A DNA stretch of 64,000 nucleotides from Nocardia sputorum. Lineage in GTDB: Bacteria > Actinomycetota > Actinomycetes > Mycobacteriales > Mycobacteriaceae. The stretch is taken from assembly GCF_027924405.1 (NCBI RefSeq), contig NZ_AP026978.1, forward strand, positions 2,294,001 through 2,358,000. Reading direction: 5' to 3'. Position numbers and translations under genes: made by a program. This document shows, piece by piece, positions 60,396-64,000 of this stretch (position 1 is the stretch's first letter; each line of letters starts with the position of its first letter). Under the pieces are notes generated by a model, which saw only the letters and a program-made list of their open reading frames with translations, had not been told where the DNA came from and did no database searches.

Positions 60396-60968
60396 ATGGA
60401 CACAGACCAGCTCGACTGGAACAGGACGCTGCGCGAGCAGTGGGAGGCGCACTGGAACCATCAGCTGCGCGACCGGCTCCGCGGCCTCACCGACGACGAG
60501 TACTTCTGGGAGCCGGTGCCGGACACCTGGAGCGTGCGGCCGCGCGGCAGCTCGACGGCGCAGATGCAGGCCGGTTCGGGGGACTTCACGATCGATTACG
60601 CCTTCCCTACGCCGGTGCCCGCGCCGTTCACCACGATCGCCTGGCGGCTCGGTCACGTCATCGTCGGCGTGCTGGCCGCGCGCAACGCGGCCCACTTCGG
60701 CGCGCCCGCCGCGTCGTACGAGACCTGGGAATACGCCGGTGATGCGGCCACCGCGCTGGACCAGCTCGACGGGCAGCTCGACGCCTGGCTGGCCGGAGTG
60801 CGCGGTCTCGGCGAGGACGGACTCCACGTCCCGATCGGACCGAAGGAGCCCTTTCCCGAGGCGCCGATGGCCGATCTGGTGCTGCACATCCACCGTGAGC
60901 TGATCCACCACCTGTCCGAGGTGTGTCTGCTGCGCGATCTCTACCTGCACACCAGGCGGCAGCGGTAG
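60396..60968 (+). CDS. DinB family protein
   Basis: This 190-residue protein is a DinB/MST-like four-helix bundle. Three His residues typical of the metal site are recognisable in HWNHQLRD, WRLGHVIVG and HIHRELIHH. Such proteins are probably thiol-dependent metalloenzymes (mycothiol or bacillithiol transferases). It is divergent from a WYL regulator. The ATG at 60396 is preferred over a GTG nine bases upstream. Confidence 0.88.
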   Translation: MDTDQLDWNRTLREQWEAHWNHQLRDRLRGLTDDEYFWEPVPDTWSVRPRGSSTAQMQAGSGDFTIDYAFPTPVPAPFTTIAWRLGHVIVGVLAARNAAHFGAPAASYETWEYAGDAATALDQLDGQLDAWLAGVRGLGEDGLHVPIGPKEPFPEAPMADLVLHIHRELIHHLSEVCLLRDLYLHTRRQR

Positions 60969-61010
60969 ACCCCTTTCCGGGCTACTCGGATCGCAGGGGT
61001 TTCGCTCTGT

Positions 61011-62189
61011 TCAGCGGTGCGCTGCCCGAGGGACGCTGCTCTGGGATGCCACGATGCGCACGAGATCGCCCAGTGCGATCTCCACGTCGGTCAGGTGCAG
61101 GCCCCATGTGGCGTCCGGGACGGGATACAGCTGCGGACTGCCCGGTTCCGGAGTCGCCATCAGTGCCGTCGCGCCGCCGTCGCGCACGCATTGGAGCCGG
61201 TACTGCTCGGCGGGGATCAGCCACGGCGTCGGCGCGGCGACGGCGGCCGGCCCTCGGCGCAGCGCCACTTCGACGCCGAGTGGGCTGGGCACCGGTCCGG
61301 TGCGGAGTACGGTCGCCGCGACGCGGGCTTCGTTGCGGCTCAGCGAGGCCGGATTGGTGCAGGCGATCTCGTAGTCCGGACCGTACGGCCGTGGCAGCGG
61401 CTCCGGGGTCGCCGGATTGCGGCCGAACCGGCTGTCGGGCGGCGGGGTCGCGCCGAAAGTCTGCCACGCGAGCACGCACCGCGTCTGCACCTCGCTGCGG
61501 CACAGCGGCAGATACCGGAAGTCGCCGCCGACGTCAGCGTCTCGGGGCACCACCACATTGCCGCCGAGCAGGATCGCCGACAGGATCCGGTCGCGCACCG
61601 CCTGCTGCGGTTCGATCTCCTCCCGGATCAATTGGCGCAGCATGCGCGCACCCTGCGAATGCCCGATCAGCACGACCGGCCTTCCGCTCTCGCGCTCCGC
61701 GAGGAACTGACGCCACGCCCGCAGCACGTCCCCGTAGGCGATCCGCGCCATCTCCGCGCGCTGCTCGGGGGTGTAGACCCGCTCGGCCGCCAGCGCGGTC
61801 AGGGTCCGCTGCCGATACACCGGCGCGAAGACCTGACACACCTGCGAGAATCGGGCGGCCTGTTGCTCCGCGACGGCCCGCACTTCCGGCGTCACCGCGG
61901 TGCCGGAGTTGGGTGTCGGCTCCAAGGACGCCGTCGGATAGACATAGAAGCAGTCCACGCCGGAATCCGTGGCGACAGCGGGATCTTCGCGGACATCGGG
62001 TTGCCCGGCCCGCCGCACGGTCGTCGCCGAGCTCCCTCGGCACGGATCATCGGTTCGATCCGGCCGGCACAACCAGACGACACCGGCGTCGTCGAGCGGG
62101 TCCGCCGCCGCGCTCACCGACGAGCCCGCCGACAGCCCGATTCCACACACGACGGCCGCAATCGTCCGTGCCCACCGACTTTTTCGCAT
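61011..62189 (-). CDS. secreted DUF3089 alpha/beta hydrolase
   Basis: This 392-residue protein has an N-terminal signal peptide (MRKSRWARTIAAVVCGIGLS, to about residue 29) and a DUF3089 lipase-like alpha/beta-hydrolase domain with the nucleophile elbow GHSQGARML at about residue 172. Several cysteine pairs suggest disulfides in the exported form. It is likely an esterase or lysophospholipase at the cell surface. The ATG at 62189 follows AGGTAGG. Confidence 0.9.
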   Translation of the reverse strand: MRKSRWARTIAAVVCGIGLSAGSSVSAAADPLDDAGVVWLCRPDRTDDPCRGSSATTVRRAGQPDVREDPAVATDSGVDCFYVYPTASLEPTPNSGTAVTPEVRAVAEQQAARFSQVCQVFAPVYRQRTLTALAAERVYTPEQRAEMARIAYGDVLRAWRQFLAERESGRPVVLIGHSQGARMLRQLIREEIEPQQAVRDRILSAILLGGNVVVPRDADVGGDFRYLPLCRSEVQTRCVLAWQTFGATPPPDSRFGRNPATPEPLPRPYGPDYEIACTNPASLSRNEARVAATVLRTGPVPSPLGVEVALRRGPAAVAAPTPWLIPAEQYRLQCVRDGGATALMATPEPGSPQLYPVPDATWGLHLTDVEIALGDLVRIVASQSSVPRAAHR

Positions 62190-62340
62190 CGCGCCTACCT
62201 CACTGCTTCCGCACCCGGCCACCGGTGCCGAACCGGGAACGCTCGTCCGGGCGCCTGGGTTGGCGTCAGCCTAGCGGCCGTCGCACGGACCGGGACCGCG
62301 ATCGTGCGTGTGCCTCACATCCGGCGGCGAGCGGCACCGG

Positions 62341-63060
62341 TCAGCCCTGCACGAGTCGGGCGAGGCGGTGCCACGCCGGAGAGGAAACACCGGGCAAGGA
62401 CTGCGCCGCCAATCGAGCCATGGCGGGGTTGGCGACCGGATCGGTCTCGGATCGGTTGTGCCGGTTCGCGAACCAGCCGCGCGTGCGGTCGGCGAGGGCG
62501 GGAAGACGAGGATCGTCGGGTGACCAGTCGTAGGCGGCGTCGTGGTCGAGATAAAGGGCGCGGAATTCGGTGTCGGCGAGGAATTCGCGTTTCTCGGTCA
62601 GCCACTTGGCCGCGTCCTCCGGTGCGGCGGTCCGCATGAGAATCCAGCCGTCTCGTTCGAGGCGTATCTGACGCTCGCTGACGCCGAGTGCCCGCAGATC
62701 GTCGAGATGGTCGGCGGCTTCCGCGGAGACGAAGAGCCGGTCGCCGCCGCGCAGCTGGGCGAGTTGGTCGCGGGTTCGCCGCAGCCGCGCGATACGGCCC
62801 TCGAGGTCGCGGTCTATCTCGGCGACGACCGCGGTGAGCGCCTCCGGATCAGCGTCGAGGACGTCCTTGATGCGGGCCAGCGGTACGCCCGCGTCCGCGA
62901 GGACCCGTATCTTGACGAGATCGATGGCGTCGCCGGCGGTGTAGCGCCGATAGCCGGACGAGTCGCGGTCGGGCTCGGCGAGCAGACCGCGCTCGTGGTA
63001 GTGGCGGATGGCTTTGATGGTCACTCCGGCGTATTCCGCCAGCCGGCCGATCGTGATCAT
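62341..63060 (-). CDS. MerR family transcriptional regulator
   Basis: This 239-residue protein has an N-terminal MerR winged helix (residues about 1-70, TIGRLAEYAGVTIKAIRHYH), a coiled-coil dimerisation segment (about 72-110) and a C-terminal ligand-binding region of about 120 residues with no metal-binding cysteines. It probably senses an organic compound. The ATG at 63060 is chosen because GAAAGG lies nine bases upstream; an ATG at 63069 is too close to it. It follows the serine hydrolase gene on the same strand. Confidence 0.9.
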   Translation of the reverse strand: MITIGRLAEYAGVTIKAIRHYHERGLLAEPDRDSSGYRRYTAGDAIDLVKIRVLADAGVPLARIKDVLDADPEALTAVVAEIDRDLEGRIARLRRTRDQLAQLRGGDRLFVSAEAADHLDDLRALGVSERQIRLERDGWILMRTAAPEDAAKWLTEKREFLADTEFRALYLDHDAAYDWSPDDPRLPALADRTRGWFANRHNRSETDPVANPAMARLAAQSLPGVSSPAWHRLARLVQG

Positions 63061-63073
63061 GCCGGACATCCTT

Positions 63074-64000
63074 TCACTCGGGGTTTCTTACCGGGACCCG
63101 TCGGGCCAGGCGGCCACCCCCGTTGCGGAAACGCGCTCGGCCGTCGCGGATGTCGTGGTAGGAGACGAGCAGCAGCCGCAGGTATCCGTCGAACGTCTCC
63201 AACGGGTATCCGGCGGGCGCGAAGAGCCCGGGCCGGATCGGCACGTAGCGCTGCGGCGGTGCGGCGGTCGCGCCGCCCGCGAACTCGGTGAAGATGCGCT
63301 CCTGCGCCGCGTCCGCCGGTTCGTAGGTCACCCGCTCCTCGAGCAGGCCGTCGATGACGCCGACGTCGATACGCAGCTGATCCGAACGGTAGGTGCCCAC
63401 ATAAGGGGTGAGATCGATATCTTGCGCGGTTTCGGTGACCAGGGCGGGGATCCGGACGCCGAGGTGCTCGCTCAGCAGCCATCGCAGGATCTCGTCGTGC
63501 AGCATGATCGCGCCCGGGTTGTTGCCGAACGCGGTGAACACCAGGTCGTGTTCGGGCACGACGCACAGGATGGACACGCCGCCGGGCGACGCGCCCGACA
63601 TCGCGAGGACAGTCGTGTCGCCGAACGGGTAGCGCACCCAGCCCAGGCCCATCGGCGGGACGTTCGGTGTGGCCATGTCGTGGGCGATCTGCCGCATCGA
63701 CGCGGTCGACTCGGGCGAGAGGACGCGCGTGCCGGAAGGGGACACCCCGCCCGCGAGGTGGGTGCGTCCGAAAGCGAGCAAGTCGGTGACGGTGCCGATC
63801 GGCGTGCCGCCGGCGGGCCCCCAGGTGTCGGGCAGCATGAACATGCCCGTCGGCTTCATCGTCATGTCCGCGGCCGGGAAGTGGCCGATCGCGGTGCTGC
63901 GCAGGATGGCCTGCCGGGCGGACGTACTGGAATTCGTCATACCGACAGGCGCGTAGATGTCGCGCGCGAGCAGATCGGGGAAGGACAGGCCGGTCACCAC
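63074..64000 (-). CDS. serine hydrolase of the class C beta-lactamase family, partial
   Basis: Only the C-terminal 308 residues lie in the window; the gene runs off its right edge, so the start and the SxxK catalytic motif are not visible. The visible part fits the family: PVGMTNSST, the GLGWVRY region, and SGASPGG, which stands at the place of the KTG/HTG motif. It may be an esterase, a D-Ala-D-Ala peptidase or a beta-lactamase-like enzyme. The stop is 13 bases from the MerR start, so the two are probably co-transcribed. Confidence 0.88.
   Translation of the reverse strand: MVTGLSFPDLLARDIYAPVGMTNSSTSARQAILRSTAIGHFPAADMTMKPTGMFMLPDTWGPAGGTPIGTVTDLLAFGRTHLAGGVSPSGTRVLSPESTASMRQIAHDMATPNVPPMGLGWVRYPFGDTTVLAMSGASPGGVSILCVVPEHDLVFTAFGNNPGAIMLHDEILRWLLSEHLGVRIPALVTETAQDIDLTPYVGTYRSDQLRIDVGVIDGLLEERVTYEPADAAQERIFTEFAGGATAAPPQRYVPIRPGLFAPAGYPLETFDGYLRLLLVSYHDIRDGRARFRNGGGRLARRVPVRNPE

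Overview
The window is high-GC (roughly 70%) actinobacterial DNA. A RecBCD operon, a Mas/Pks2-like polyketide synthase with a PapA-type acyltransferase, two MmpL transporters, an F420-type LLM oxidoreductase and a nocardiolactone-like beta-lactone operon together point to Nocardia or a close relative in the Mycobacteriales. This identification rests on gene content; no rRNA or tRNA gene is visible.

Layout. 156-9026: recC-recB-recD. 9067-11210: a tightly overlapping operon of a small sigma factor, an O6-alkylguanine methyltransferase, a 2OG-Fe(II) oxygenase and an Ada-N-like zinc domain, read as an alkylation-damage module. 11301-15263 (minus strand): a Tat-exported DyP peroxidase, a broken Tat/DJ-1 gene, an HD-SnoaL fusion related to cyanamide hydratases and a GlxA-type AraC regulator. 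15492-18111: DoxX and a DHA2-family MFS pump.

18412-37958 is the main accessory region. An MmpL is divergent from a KS-AT-DH-ER-KR-ACP polyketide synthase, followed by a PapA1-like acyltransferase and an unknown protein. Facing these is a seven-gene minus-strand operon: nltA, nltB (OleA-like thiolases), nltC (beta-lactone synthetase), a small membrane protein, nltD (reductase), a PapA5/WS-like acyltransferase and a second MmpL. No OleB decarboxylase is present, so the predicted product keeps its beta-lactone ring. A second nltAB-like pair stands alone at 57308-59325. In both pairs the B partner lacks the active-site Cys, and in the second pair the A partner also lacks the conserved Glu, which fits an obligate heterodimer that shares its active site.

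38461-46879 holds two TetR-flanked oxidative operons: a diiron-like hydrolase, an FNR/2Fe-2S reductase, a flavin monooxygenase and an SDR; then an aldehyde dehydrogenase and an SDR. A clear tandem operator overlaps a -35/-10 promoter at 39151-39194.

46928-64000 is mixed housekeeping and regulatory sequence: a PrmC-like methyltransferase, DUF218, a FolD paralogue missing its catalytic Lys, a nucleotidyltransferase, an L,D-transpeptidase, an HxlR/quinone reductase divergent pair, a stand-alone cyclodeaminase/cyclohydrolase, an LLM oxidoreductase, STAS, SDR, WYL, DinB, DUF3089, MerR and a truncated serine hydrolase that runs off the right edge.
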